DNA of 64,000 nucleotides from an uncultured Lachnospiraceae bacterium (GCA_910578645.1 CAJTQI010000011.1:1-64000), one strand, 5' to 3'. Shown: positions 8,111 to 17,962, counted from the first letter of the stretch. Notes: a model not told the origin generated them from the letters alone. A program made the numbers and translations.

Positions 8111-9508
8111 CTATATCTTATTGAACGGTTCCTTATAGCAGGCCACGCTTCCCAAATCTTCTTCGATGCGCAGTAGTTGGTTATACTTCGCCACACGGTC
8201 GCTTCTGCAAGGCGCGCCAGTCTTAATCTGTCCAGCATTGACCGCCACAGCCAAATCTGCAATGAAGGTGTCTTCCGTCTCCCCGGAACGATGTGAAATA
8301 ACAGCCCTATAGCCATTCTTCTGCGCCATTTCTATGGCGTCCATGGCCTCGCTGACCGTTCCGATTTGGTTTACCTTGACAAGAATCGCATTTGCCACAT
8401 GCAGCTTGATGCCTGCGTCAAGCCGTTTTGTGTTTGTAACAAACAGGTCATCCCCGACAAGCTGTATACGCTCCCCCAATTTCTTTGTCATCATCTGCCA
8501 GCCGTCCCAATCGTCTTCCGCCAATCCGTCCTCAATGGATATGATAGGATAACGCTCCACCAGCTCTTCATAGTAGGCAACCATTTCTTCCGTGCTTCTT
8601 GTAATTTCCTGCATCTCGGCATTATCCTCAAATTCAACCCCCGCCTCATAACATTCCGTCACACGGCTTCCTTTGATTTTATTTCTCTTTCTTTTTAATT
8701 CTGTCTCTCCCGGAAAATGATACACGCCGTCCGTCTCGTCATAAAGCTCGGAGGCCGCCACATCCAAGGCAATCTTGATATCCTGTCCCGGGGTATAACC
8801 TGCCCCCTTGATAGATTCCACGATTAAATCAAGCACCGCGAAAGCGTCCGGTAAGGACGGTGCAAAACCGCCTTCATCCCCAACCCCTGTGGACAGCCCT
8901 CTTCCATTACAGATTTTCTTCAGATTATGGTAGATTTCCGCACAGATGCGCAGTCCGTCGCCAAAACTTTCCGCCTGTACCGGCATAATCATAAACTCCT
9001 GGAAATCCACTGTATTATCCGCATGTTTGCCGCCGTTTAAGATGTTCATCATCGGCACAGGAAGCAGTCTCGTATATGCACCGCCCAGATAACGGTACAG
9101 GGGAATCCCCATGGCTTCGGCACACACTTTGGCACATGCCATGGATACGCCCAAGGTGGCGTTTGCTCCCAGGTTACTCTTATTGTCCGTGCCGTCCTGT
9201 TCGATGAGGATACGGTCAATCAGCCCCTGCTCAAAAGCATTCATACCCATCAACGCTTCTCTAATCTTCGTGTTCACATTGCCTACCGCCTTCGTGGTAC
9301 CCAACCCGAAATATCCGGTCTCCCCATCTCTCAGTTCCACCGCCTCAAAACGTCCGGTGCTGGCTCCGCTTGGCACCGCCGCCCTTCCTACATATTGAGT
9401 GCCGCCCACTTCTTTCTCCACCGTCACTTCCGCTTCCACCGTCGGGTTCCCGCGGGAATCCAGTATCTGCCTTGCATGTACATCTACGATTCTCAATTTC
9501 ATAGCCAT
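8111..9508 (-). CDS. eno: Enolase with an internal insertion
   Basis: Phosphopyruvate hydratase, which converts 2-phosphoglycerate to phosphoenolpyruvate in glycolysis. Hallmarks are ARQILDSRGNPTVEAE, VPSGASTGRFEA, GVGDEGGFAPS, ISIEDGLAEDDWDGW, LVGDDLFVTN, NAILVKVNQIGT and VISHRSGETEDTFIADLAV; these include the metal-binding and catalytic residues. The start at 9508 has GGAGG 6 bases upstream. At 465 residues it is about 30 longer than usual (about 430). The extra part is a charged segment at about residues 268-301 (ELKRKRNKIKGSR and onward) just before EEMVAYYEELVERYP. All active-site blocks are intact, so it should be functional. A hairpin with the potential to control translation lies upstream. 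Confidence 0.97.
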   Translation of the reverse strand: MAMKLRIVDVHARQILDSRGNPTVEAEVTVEKEVGGTQYVGRAAVPSGASTGRFEAVELRDGETGYFGLGTTKAVGNVNTKIREALMGMNAFEQGLIDRILIEQDGTDNKSNLGANATLGVSMACAKVCAEAMGIPLYRYLGGAYTRLLPVPMMNILNGGKHADNTVDFQEFMIMPVQAESFGDGLRICAEIYHNLKKICNGRGLSTGVGDEGGFAPSLPDAFAVLDLIVESIKGAGYTPGQDIKIALDVAASELYDETDGVYHFPGETELKRKRNKIKGSRVTECYEAGVEFEDNAEMQEITRSTEEMVAYYEELVERYPIISIEDGLAEDDWDGWQMMTKKLGERIQLVGDDLFVTNTKRLDAGIKLHVANAILVKVNQIGTVSEAMDAIEMAQKNGYRAVISHRSGETEDTFIADLAVAVNAGQIKTGAPCRSDRVAKYNQLLRIEEDLGSVACYKEPFNKI

Positions 9509-9553
9509 ATAAAACCTCCATTTTTCCCAGCCTGCGGATTTTTCTTCAAAGAC

Positions 9554-9606
9554 AAACCTCCTGTGCACAAACTGCTTTTGAAAAGTAGTATGCACACAGG
9601 AGGTTT
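9554..9606 (-). promoter_or_regulatory. Leader hairpin upstream of eno
   Basis: A 12-bp perfect stem AAACCTCCTGTG (9606-9595) with CACAGGAGGTTT (9565-9554), capped by an inner 8-bp stem, lies 46 bases before the eno start. Its 5' arm AAACCTCC is also complementary to the eno ribosome site GGAGGTTT (9519-9512). The two pairings exclude each other, so the hairpin could set translation, or it may simply end the upstream lipoprotein transcript. The sequence after the hairpin (GTCTTTG) is a poor terminator tail. Confidence 0.55.
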
Positions 9607-9658
9607 ATTTTATAATCAAAATCTTCCATTATGTTGATATTCTATTTCTATATATCTT

Positions 9659-10555
9659 TTATTCCGCACCAAAATCCATGGTCCGTATGATATGGTTAGA
9701 AAGAAGCCCGCCGTCTTTTGTTACCTTAACTTCGCACTCCTGGACCCAGTCCCACTCGCTTCCTTTACAGTGGAGGGTAATACTCGCATCTTCCACATTC
9801 TCCACCCCGTCTATGCACTCAAACATACAGCGGTTCGTATCGCCCACCTCAAAACAGAAACTGTCCGTCTCAGGATAATAGATTTCCTCCAGGCTCTGAT
9901 TGCCTTTTGCCAGGATTTCGTCATAGGTAAGTCCTACTTTCCCCAACAAAAAAGCATTCACATCTTCCTTATGTATCGCGAAAAAATCCGTATCCAGTTG
10001 TTCCCTTCCATATCTGTCACAAAATGCCTGTATCTCTTCCGGTGTCCCTTCATGGGAAATACCTGCACCTCCATAAAACACTTCCATCAGATTAATCTGC
10101 GCAGGCTCCTCCCACTCGGACAAAAGAAACCCATAATTCGATATATCCTGGACAAACTCGGTATATTCCTGTAATTCTTCTTCCGTCAGCTTCCTACAAG
10201 TTGCAGGTTTCTTACTTTCTATCGCTTCATCCGATGCATACTCTGCCTGTAACGCCGCATCCTCGGTGTGTGACGGTGCGCTCTCTGCAGACGGCTCCGG
10301 CTCCTCAGATTTTCCTATATCATCTTCTATGTCGCCCTCCATATGTTCCTTTAGGGCATCCCCACCGTCTATGGTATCGTCCTCAGACACATATGCCCCA
10401 CCCGGAAGCATATCTGCCGCTTCCCTTTCCTCCTCGCCAGCATTCTCTCCTGGCACATCCGCTGTCTCCTGCTGCAAGTCTGCCTGCCCGGCGCCGCATC
10501 CCGCCACAACACCCATAATACTGCACACAGACAGAACCGCCAAAAACTTTCTCAT
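9659..10555 (-). CDS. Acidic lipoprotein of unknown function
   Basis: A 298-residue exported lipoprotein: N-terminal signal with lipobox VVAGC (Cys about 20). A long acidic, low-complexity linker (to about residue 110) and a globular C-terminal region follow. The latter contains LTEEELQEYTEFVQDISNYGF and YPETDSFCFEVGDTNRCMFEC. I do not recognise the domain. The ATG at 10555 is preferred over the adjoining GTG because GAGG lies 7 bases upstream. It follows the MacB-like permease gene by 74 bases on the same strand, so it may be the last gene of that export operon and act at the outer membrane face. Confidence 0.75.
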   Translation of the reverse strand: MRKFLAVLSVCSIMGVVAGCGAGQADLQQETADVPGENAGEEEREAADMLPGGAYVSEDDTIDGGDALKEHMEGDIEDDIGKSEEPEPSAESAPSHTEDAALQAEYASDEAIESKKPATCRKLTEEELQEYTEFVQDISNYGFLLSEWEEPAQINLMEVFYGGAGISHEGTPEEIQAFCDRYGREQLDTDFFAIHKEDVNAFLLGKVGLTYDEILAKGNQSLEEIYYPETDSFCFEVGDTNRCMFECIDGVENVEDASITLHCKGSEWDWVQECEVKVTKDGGLLSNHIIRTMDFGAE

Positions 10556-10629
10556 CACATTACCTCATTTCTATGCTTCCTGCGTCTCGACTTCGTTGAG
10601 ACAGTCCATCGGTTGAAAATTTTCAATTC

Positions 10630-11967
10630 CTACTCATTGCGAATCGCCGCAAGAGGACTTAACTTCATCGCCCTTCTGGCCGGGAAAAATCCTGCCACCA
10701 TCCCCACAAGCACCGCGAAGAGCAGTGAAAGAAACACAAGCCACAGCGGAATATATGAAATGCCCTGCATATACTCCTGGGCGGACTGGGCAATCTTATT
10801 GATTACCGCGGATATACTAAAGCTCAATATTAAACCGATAACCCCGCCGATAAATCCGATAAATCCCGCTTCCATCAGAAAAAGACTGCGAATATTCCTT
10901 AAATCACATCCTAAGACCTTCATGACACCAATCTCTTTCGTCCTCTCATAAATGGACATCATCATCGTGTTTGTAATTCCAATCGCCGCCACGAACAAAG
11001 ATACCGCGCCGATGCCGCCAAGTACTGCCTGGATATAACCCATAGTCTTCTGCTCCGACTCCACCCACTCGGTCTGGCTGTAGACATTGTAGCCCAAATC
11101 TTTTAAGTAAGTCTGCACTTCCATGACATTATCCATGCTGTCTACATTGACTTGCAGTTCGTTATAAAATATCTCTTTATATGGCTTTCCACTCTTCGTG
11201 GCCGGCTGTCCCGTGATAATTTTATTCTTAAATATCTTCTTAAGCTGCGGAACAAGCAACTCTAAGTCGCAGTACGTATACCATCCATACTGGGACCATT
11301 TCCCCTCCTCCGGAGATTTCTCCACACCGCATGTCTCAATCATATATTTCTTCGGGGGCGTAGTCGGCTGTTCACCCTCCGTATTGCCTCTCGAAGAATA
11401 ATAGGCATCCATATCGAAGATAATGAAAATCGGGTCTCTCATCAGGTCAATATCGGGCAGCACGCCTGTCTGCCAGTAATCGCCTCCGTTCCCTTTGGAA
11501 TTTGTAAAATTTTGCAGCACCTCACAGCCATAGAAAAATTTAAGCTGTTCATCCTCCCCCGGAAGCTGTCCTTCCCCCACTTCTATGCCCATATCGGCAT
11601 ACGCTTCCTTTGGCATAGAACGAATTTGCAGATAATTCTCATAACTCCCATATTTGGCAAGCGCAGATATTTGTAGTACCGGATATACAGACTCCACATG
11701 TGCAATCTCCTTAATCTCCTGCACCAATTTGTCATCTAACCGCTTCTCATCCGCATTTTCTCCCCAGGACTCCTGCACCGTAATCTGCTTTAAACTCCCA
11801 TAGGACTCATACTGCTTCATCAAGGAGCGGCTAAGCCCAAGTCCCAGGGAAACCATGACCACGATAGACGCCACGCCGATTACCACACCCAGGACTGTGA
11901 GCACTGTCCTCACTTTTCTTTTCCATAAATTACTGCTGCTCATCCGCAGCAAATCCAGGAATTTCAT
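10630..11967 (-). CDS. MacB-like ABC transporter permease
   Basis: A 445-residue permease of the FtsX/MacB type. One transmembrane segment near the N-terminus (VRTVLTVLGVVIGVASIVVM) is followed by a large extracytoplasmic domain. Three more segments form the C-terminal FtsX domain (TNTMMMSIYERTKEIGVMKVLG, FIGFIGGVIGLILS, LLFAVLVGMVAGFFPARRA). It should pair with the ATPase at 14020-14787 to drive mechanotransmission or export rather than classical import. The start at 11967 has GGGGGA 5 bases upstream. The exported protein encoded between the two (12027-13910) probably belongs to the same complex. Confidence 0.88.
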   Translation of the reverse strand: MKFLDLLRMSSSNLWKRKVRTVLTVLGVVIGVASIVVMVSLGLGLSRSLMKQYESYGSLKQITVQESWGENADEKRLDDKLVQEIKEIAHVESVYPVLQISALAKYGSYENYLQIRSMPKEAYADMGIEVGEGQLPGEDEQLKFFYGCEVLQNFTNSKGNGGDYWQTGVLPDIDLMRDPIFIIFDMDAYYSSRGNTEGEQPTTPPKKYMIETCGVEKSPEEGKWSQYGWYTYCDLELLVPQLKKIFKNKIITGQPATKSGKPYKEIFYNELQVNVDSMDNVMEVQTYLKDLGYNVYSQTEWVESEQKTMGYIQAVLGGIGAVSLFVAAIGITNTMMMSIYERTKEIGVMKVLGCDLRNIRSLFLMEAGFIGFIGGVIGLILSFSISAVINKIAQSAQEYMQGISYIPLWLVFLSLLFAVLVGMVAGFFPARRAMKLSPLAAIRNE

Positions 11968-12026
11968 AAAATCCCCCATTCTTGTCCCGCCTGCAAATTT
12001 GGACGCAAACACAAATTTTTACGGTA

Positions 12027-13910
12027 CTACTCTGTCTTTTTATCATTTTCCGCGCTGATTTCCCCTTCTAGCTCCGACAGTTCATCCGCAAGCAGCTTTG
12101 CCGCTTTTTTCTTCTTGCGGATTTGCAAAAACACAGCCACGCCTCCTGCTACCAGGGCAACCACACCGAGCGCAATACCGATAATCAGCCCTTTTCCTGG
12201 AGCACCCTGTTCCTCTCCCATCATACCGTCGCCCATCATGCCATCACCCATCATCATATCGTCACCCATTCCCATATCGTCGAAAACCATCTCTGTTACC
12301 ATCAGCGTAATGAGTTTCTCCTCAGACGTCACATTGCCGGCTTCGTCCTCATAGGAAATATCCATGATAATCGTTCCGTCATCCATGGTGGCTGCAATAC
12401 CGGTTAACATAACATCCACATTCCCTGTACCGCCAGACTGCAAATTTCCCACGAAAGCCGATGCCTCATCGATGGAATCCGCCCGGAACTTTACCTGGAC
12501 ATTATAAAGAGTGGTCTTGCCCGTATTATAAATACTGAACATGACATTAGACTGGGAACCTACCGTAATATCCGCCGGAACCACCTCCGGAATACTTGTA
12601 TCGAAACGGCTCTCCTGCATAATCGGAATGGATACGCTTGCTTTGTCAGTCAAGTCGAACATAACGCCCGAGTCATATTTCATATTGACATCTAGCACGT
12701 ATGGTTTCTGGGCCAAATCCGCTTTCGCCGTCATCTCAATCGCAATATCCGCCGCCGTATCCGCTCCTATCTTATCCATATAGACGGAACTGGCGCCGGA
12801 AGTAGGCAGAAATGCAGAGTAGGTGTTTGTCTTGTCCTCCCCCTCCACTGCCGCCTGCATATCAAAAAGCACATTAGTTACAGGCAAATCCTTTGCCGTA
12901 TTCTTCACATGGATAGTCAGCATAAACGTATCGCCCGCATAAACTTGCGCCGGGCTTGTCTCAAAACCTGTCACCACGATACGCGGCTTGGCGCCCGTAG
13001 CCTCCTGCCCGCTGCCGCCGATAACGCCGCTGCCGGGCTTACCCACTGTCTTAACATACACCGTAAGCTCTGCCGGTTCCTCACAGCGAATGCCCGACTT
13101 CGTATAGGATACCTTAAACTTCAACGGATAATATCCGGTCATCACATCGCTTCTTGCCGTGAAGTGGAAGGTAAACTCCCTTCTGTTTTGCATGGCCGCT
13201 TCTTTTGTCTTATTCCCCGGAATATAAGGTTCTGTCTGTATATAGCTTGTCATGTCAGGTTCAAAAGGCCACTCTGTCACCAGCGTTGACGTCTCCGGCT
13301 CTATAATCAGGTCATTGAGCTCCTCCGTACCAAAATTAATCACCGGCAGCACGATGGAAACCTTCTGACCGTAGCTTACCGTAGGCGTCTTCCAGTTATC
13401 CCCCACCTGCAGAAATTCACTGGTTGTAATCGTTACCGCCGCCACGGCAGTTGACTCCATAGTGGATTTCGTTGAAGCAACGTATGCCCACAGCTCCGTG
13501 ACCGACATTTCCGTGTTGGCAATATAATACACTGCACTGTCAAAAACTTTATGCAGGTTTTCCATCATCTTCTCATCCAGACGGTAACGAACCTCAAGGC
13601 TCTGCATGTAGTAGAGCATGTCCTCATCCGCTTCCGCCCTGTCATGGTCGGTAATTGCACTGTCGGAAGTACGGCTGATTGAATTCACGCTGATACTGTC
13701 TCTGTTTTCCTCATCCCGGTCCTCATCGGAAGATACGTCATTGTCAGGATTGTCGGAAGTCGCCTCCACATAAGGCATCGCGCCCGGAAACAGTGACGCC
13801 GGACACACTGTCAACACCGCCGCCAGAGTAAACACCACACCGGACAACAGCCTGCCCGCCGTCCTTCCTTTCATGGACTTTTTCTTCACATCCCATTTTT
13901 TTCTTCTCAT
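12027..13910 (-). CDS. Exported COG1361-like protein with a C-terminal membrane anchor
   Basis: A 627-residue protein with a signal segment (about residues 20-45), a long extracytoplasmic region and a C-terminal helix (GLIIGIALGVVALVAGGVAV), followed by a basic and acidic cytoplasmic tail. The outer region has repeated Ig-like sections with phrases such as PRIVVTGFETSPAQVYAGDTF and VMFSIYNTGKTTLYNVQVKF, as in COG1361 S-layer-type proteins. Just before the anchor is a Met/Gly/Asp-rich tract (DDMMMGDGMMGDGMMGEE), possibly a metal-binding linker. It lies between the ATPase and permease genes. It may act as the periplasm-like adaptor of this ABC system; that is inferred from position. Confidence 0.8.
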   Translation of the reverse strand: MRRKKWDVKKKSMKGRTAGRLLSGVVFTLAAVLTVCPASLFPGAMPYVEATSDNPDNDVSSDEDRDEENRDSISVNSISRTSDSAITDHDRAEADEDMLYYMQSLEVRYRLDEKMMENLHKVFDSAVYYIANTEMSVTELWAYVASTKSTMESTAVAAVTITTSEFLQVGDNWKTPTVSYGQKVSIVLPVINFGTEELNDLIIEPETSTLVTEWPFEPDMTSYIQTEPYIPGNKTKEAAMQNRREFTFHFTARSDVMTGYYPLKFKVSYTKSGIRCEEPAELTVYVKTVGKPGSGVIGGSGQEATGAKPRIVVTGFETSPAQVYAGDTFMLTIHVKNTAKDLPVTNVLFDMQAAVEGEDKTNTYSAFLPTSGASSVYMDKIGADTAADIAIEMTAKADLAQKPYVLDVNMKYDSGVMFDLTDKASVSIPIMQESRFDTSIPEVVPADITVGSQSNVMFSIYNTGKTTLYNVQVKFRADSIDEASAFVGNLQSGGTGNVDVMLTGIAATMDDGTIIMDISYEDEAGNVTSEEKLITLMVTEMVFDDMGMGDDMMMGDGMMGDGMMGEEQGAPGKGLIIGIALGVVALVAGGVAVFLQIRKKKKAAKLLADELSELEGEISAENDKKTE

Positions 13911-14019
13911 CTCTATCCCCTACTCCCTCTAAACACTTCCATGCCGCTGTACGACACTCATGCTACATTTTCTTTTGTTCCCGGAAAATTCCAAATCCCT
14001 GTTGCAAATCCTGCACAGT

Positions 14020-14787
14020 CTAGGAACCTGCCGCCTGACCCGGATTCTCTTCCCTGGCGACAATCTCCTGTGGCACAACACATCCACGTCTGTCCTCAAT
14101 TTCAACAATCTTACCGTCCCGAATCCGCAGCACCAAATCCGCGAAACCTGCCAGGTAATTGTCATGGGTAACCATCACAAGTGTCTGGTTCTTCTCCCGC
14201 ACCACCTTTTTCATCAGATTCATAACCTCCACGGATGTATTGGAGTCCAAATTTCCCGTAGGCTCATCCGCGAAGATAATCTCCGGCTCTACCACAAGTG
14301 CCCTGGCTACCCCCACACGCTGCTGCTGCCCGCCGGACATCTGGTTCGGCCTGTGCTTCTTATGTTTCGTCAGCCCCACCAAGTCAAGCATCTCCTCTGC
14401 CTTGGCGTTTCGCTTCTTCCTGTCCATTCCCTGGAAGGTAAGGGGAAGCGCAACATTCTCGATGGCGTTCATGGTGCCCATCAGGTTAAAAGACTGGAAA
14501 ATAAACCCGATATGTTCCCGTCTGAATGCCACCAACTGATTCTCTGTCTTGGTTTCCATATGCTCTCCCGCAATCAGAATTTCACCCTTCGTCGGCTTCT
14601 CCAATCCCGCCAACATATTAAGGAGCGTAGACTTACCGGAACCGGAAGTTCCCACGATGGAACAAAAATCCCCCCGGTTGATGGTAAAGCTGACGCCGTT
14701 AAGCGCCCGTACCTTCGTCTCCCCGACACGGTAAATCTTATATAAATCCTTCACTCTGATTACAGGCTCCGCCTGCCCTGTATTCAT
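14020..14787 (-). CDS. MacB/LolD-type ABC transporter ATPase
   Basis: A 255-residue ATP-binding subunit. Walker A is GTSGSGKST, the signature is MSGGQQQRVGVARAL, and Walker B is PEIIFADEPTGNLD, all typical of the LolD/MacB group (GNLD tail). The ATG at 14787 is chosen: the family normally starts a few residues before VIRVKDLYKIY, and GAGAAGG lies 9 bases upstream. The frame runs further up through a hairpin at 14822-14847 (GGTTCCGG / CCGGAACC), which may be a leader structure. It energises the permease encoded two genes downstream. Confidence 0.93.
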   Translation of the reverse strand: MNTGQAEPVIRVKDLYKIYRVGETKVRALNGVSFTINRGDFCSIVGTSGSGKSTLLNMLAGLEKPTKGEILIAGEHMETKTENQLVAFRREHIGFIFQSFNLMGTMNAIENVALPLTFQGMDRKKRNAKAEEMLDLVGLTKHKKHRPNQMSGGQQQRVGVARALVVEPEIIFADEPTGNLDSNTSVEVMNLMKKVVREKNQTLVMVTHDNYLAGFADLVLRIRDGKIVEIEDRRGCVVPQEIVAREENPGQAAGS

Positions 14788-14925
14788 GAATATGCCCTTC
14801 TCCCAACTGTAGCGCTGACCCGGTTCCGGCACTGACACACCGGAACCAAACCAACGCTGCATAATTCCATTATTTCATTTTATACTGTCTGCTATCACAA
14901 TACCGCCTTGTGGCATCCGGCCAAT

Positions 14926-17085
14926 CTATTGCCCGTCCGCACCAAGGGCCGTTCCCTCTACGACAAACGCCGGCGCCTGTCCTGTATAGAACTTATAATA
15001 TACACCGAAATTGCTCCTGTCATACGGGTAAGATGTATCTTTCTTAAAAGTGATATAAATATCATAATTATCGTCCAGTTCCCTATGGTCATTCCAGTCT
15101 GAGGACATGTATGCCGGATAAATCACCTTGGTAATCTGTGCAAACTCTTCTTCCTCAAGGAAAGTCTTAGTCACTATGTGTTCATCACTATAACTGTAAT
15201 CGGCATTGACTGCCATTGCCTCGCGCGTATCCACATACGCCATGCCTGTCTCTGATACATCGCCGGAAATCACCTCATTCAGTTCATTATGGTAATTGGT
15301 CACTGTGATATCAGCAATATCTTCCGGGTTCAATTCCACCGGGTAAAAAGCTTCTTTGGACTGTAGATACGCGATTGTATTTTCAAAACTGTCATACACA
15401 TCCAGAGAGTCATTCACCCAAATCGGGAGCTTAACCTTAATCTGTCCGCAAGGACGCTTTCCAGTTATCAAAGAAAAGTCAAGCTCCTCCATATCCTTCA
15501 GATAAGCCTCCCGTAACTTCAGCGCATCCTCTACCGGAATTGCCAGATTGGTGGCCCCATTATTGTAAGTAATTCCAAGCGCCTGGGCATAAGAAGCCTC
15601 GTCCGTCATAATCTGGTAAGTGCCTTCCTTATATTCCCTGGTGCCCACAATCCGGTTCATCAGTTCTTCATTGGCCGGATTGGAGAAGTCCACATTAAAA
15701 CGTCTTCCCACTCTCCTGCCCGACTTTAAACGGTATAGCACATTGACAATTCTGCGGTCGTCCATATCCTCCGCCTGTTCTTTCTGTGACTTGGCTGCAA
15801 GCGCAAGCACCGGTTCCACATCTTTCAGGAACATGTGTTCCTCGGAGAACTCCGCATTTCCCACATACTGGAAGTTCTCATCCCAGAACTGCCCGTAGTA
15901 ATCCACGCTAAGGGCAATACTGTCCAATTCATCCACATCCGGTATGTATTTATCATATCCGGTCAAGTCAAACTTAAAGGCCAGGAAAATCACCGCGATT
16001 GCCGCCACAGCCACACCGCTGGATACAAGATGTTTAAACAGGCTCTTAATATCGAAATCATAGATAACCTCAATAAAACCGCAGGCAATCACCCCAGAAC
16101 CTATCATGCTCACTGCCGTCAGCGCCATACTTCCATATGCCGCGCTGTGCACCCACATCCCAAGCCCTATACCGATTGGAATGACGGCAATCACCTTAAA
16201 CACAGGTTCCAACTTTGAAAATGCAATAGCTTTACCTGCCGCCTCAGACGGACGCCTGCCATAGCACACCCATGCCACCGCCAGAATCACTAACGCAAGT
16301 ATAAACCATTTGCCGCAGTAAGGCAATACTATCCGCGCCGCCGACTGCACATCTTCCGCCATCTTAAGCTGCCATATATTACTGAAATAGTCATTGAAAA
16401 CCGAAAGCTTCGGGTTGTGTGTTACGTAGAATCCGGACACCGTCTCAAAAAACGCATACTGCATCGCATTGACAAGAAAATATGCCCCGGACTCGTATAC
16501 CACAAGTCCTCCGGCAACACATAACGTAATAAAGCGGTTCCCGGTTACCATCACCGCCAGAATCACAGTATGATATATCACCAGAAAGAACAGCAGGTTC
16601 CATAAAAACCCCAATCCCACTACAGCCAGCACTTCGGCGTCCATGGCATGCTGTAACCATGCCACAATAACACCAAGCAGTATACTTACAAGTGTGGATG
16701 TAAGATATATAATAAGCCCGTTTACATACACTACCGCAAACCTCTTATTCTTATTCACCGGCACACTGTGGTACATATCCACTTTCCGTTTGTCATAGAG
16801 ATAGGAGAAACCATGCATACCAATCATTACGGACAATCCACCCAGAACTACCGCCAGGTTATCCTGGAAAGCAAGCGCATCTTTCGTCCCCTGGCACAGC
16901 GCGCTTATGTATTCTTCATAAGTCCGGTATGCCCCATCACTGTAAGATAACCTGATACGGCTCAGGTACACTGTCAGCATGCCGACGTATGACATAAGCT
17001 GCACCATAATGGATACAATCCATACCCAGATACGCCTCCTATGGTTTTCCTTGCTGCTAGCCCAGAATGAGTTTCTTGATGTCAT
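14926..17085 (-). CDS. Large ABC transporter permease of the GntR-controlled operon
   Basis: A 719-residue membrane protein with about six hydrophobic segments in its first half, for example RIWVWIVSIMVQLMSYVGML and LLFFLVIYHTVILAVMVTGNR. A soluble C-terminal half of about 320 residues follows. The arrangement resembles ABC-2 permeases of the YtrA-associated type in Lachnospiraceae (DUF6449-like, from memory). The start at 17085 overlaps the ATPase gene by 29 bases and has GGAGG 9 bases upstream, so translation is probably coupled. With the ATPase and GntR regulator it forms an export or envelope-stress module; the substrate is unknown. Confidence 0.85.
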   Translation of the reverse strand: MTSRNSFWASSKENHRRRIWVWIVSIMVQLMSYVGMLTVYLSRIRLSYSDGAYRTYEEYISALCQGTKDALAFQDNLAVVLGGLSVMIGMHGFSYLYDKRKVDMYHSVPVNKNKRFAVVYVNGLIIYLTSTLVSILLGVIVAWLQHAMDAEVLAVVGLGFLWNLLFFLVIYHTVILAVMVTGNRFITLCVAGGLVVYESGAYFLVNAMQYAFFETVSGFYVTHNPKLSVFNDYFSNIWQLKMAEDVQSAARIVLPYCGKWFILALVILAVAWVCYGRRPSEAAGKAIAFSKLEPVFKVIAVIPIGIGLGMWVHSAAYGSMALTAVSMIGSGVIACGFIEVIYDFDIKSLFKHLVSSGVAVAAIAVIFLAFKFDLTGYDKYIPDVDELDSIALSVDYYGQFWDENFQYVGNAEFSEEHMFLKDVEPVLALAAKSQKEQAEDMDDRRIVNVLYRLKSGRRVGRRFNVDFSNPANEELMNRIVGTREYKEGTYQIMTDEASYAQALGITYNNGATNLAIPVEDALKLREAYLKDMEELDFSLITGKRPCGQIKVKLPIWVNDSLDVYDSFENTIAYLQSKEAFYPVELNPEDIADITVTNYHNELNEVISGDVSETGMAYVDTREAMAVNADYSYSDEHIVTKTFLEEEEFAQITKVIYPAYMSSDWNDHRELDDNYDIYITFKKDTSYPYDRSNFGVYYKFYTGQAPAFVVEGTALGADGQ

Positions 17086-17962
17086 ACCCGACCACCTCCG
17101 TTTCACTAATAAAGATTTCTTCCAAAGACAATGGAAGTACCTCATAGAATACAGTATCTACCGTGGCAAATCTCGCCGTTATTTCCTCTCTCGTGCCACG
17201 CACCGTGAAAGTGCGCAAAGAACCTCTTTGTTCCTTCTTGAGTACTTCCACACCGTTCAACGCCTTCAGCTCGTCATCCACTGTAGAAAAAACACATTGC
17301 ACTTTCTGGATATTGCACTTCATGTCCTCCAAATCCTTAGACAACAGCACGCCGCCTTTATGTAACAGCCCCACATGGTCGCAAATATCCTCAAGCTCCC
17401 TTAAGTTATGGGAGGCAATCACAGGCGTAAGCCCTCTCTCATCCATCTCCTTGGCAAAAATCGACTTAATCCCTTGCCGCATCACCGGGTCCAACCCATC
17501 GAATGTCTCGTCACACAAAAGGTACTTGGTGTGGGCGCATATTCCAAGAAGGAGTGCAAGTTGCTTCTTCATACCCTTGGAAAACGTACCAATCTTCCTT
17601 CGTTTATCCAAATTAAAACTCTCCAAATATCTATAAAATTCATCCTTATCAAACCCTTCATATACACCACTGTAATACCGCTCCATCGTCTGGGCGTTGG
17701 CATTGGCAAAAAAATACGGTTCATCTGCAATGAAAAATAACTTCTTCTTCGCCTCCACATTGTCATAAACTGGTAGGCTGTCCACCGCCACCGTCCCATC
17801 GTCCGGCTTAAGCACCCCGGCCACCATACGCAGCACGGTACTCTTTCCTGCCCCATTGGTCCCGATTAGGCCGAACACGGTATTGTCTCTTATCGTCACA
17901 CTGACTTCATCAACAGCTTTGATTTTCTCAAAGCTCTTCGTCAGGTTATGTATCTCTATCAT
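17057..17962 (-). CDS. ABC transporter ATPase of the GntR-controlled operon
   Basis: A 301-residue ATP-binding protein of the CcmA/YtrB type. Walker A is GTNGAGKST, the signature region reads GTFSKGMKKQLALLLGIC, and Walker B is YLLCDETFDGLD. The signature is the FSKGMK form common in ABC-2 exporters. The start at 17962 follows AAGGAAGGG and lies 19 bases after the GntR stop. It works with the permease encoded by the overlapping downstream gene. Confidence 0.92.
   Translation of the reverse strand: MIEIHNLTKSFEKIKAVDEVSVTIRDNTVFGLIGTNGAGKSTVLRMVAGVLKPDDGTVAVDSLPVYDNVEAKKKLFFIADEPYFFANANAQTMERYYSGVYEGFDKDEFYRYLESFNLDKRRKIGTFSKGMKKQLALLLGICAHTKYLLCDETFDGLDPVMRQGIKSIFAKEMDERGLTPVIASHNLRELEDICDHVGLLHKGGVLLSKDLEDMKCNIQKVQCVFSTVDDELKALNGVEVLKKEQRGSLRTFTVRGTREEITARFATVDTVFYEVLPLSLEEIFISETEVVGYDIKKLILG

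Noticed and set aside
12115..12407. Plus-strand frames within the exported protein gene
   Set aside because: They are antisense shadows of the Met/Asp-rich tract, with no ribosome site.
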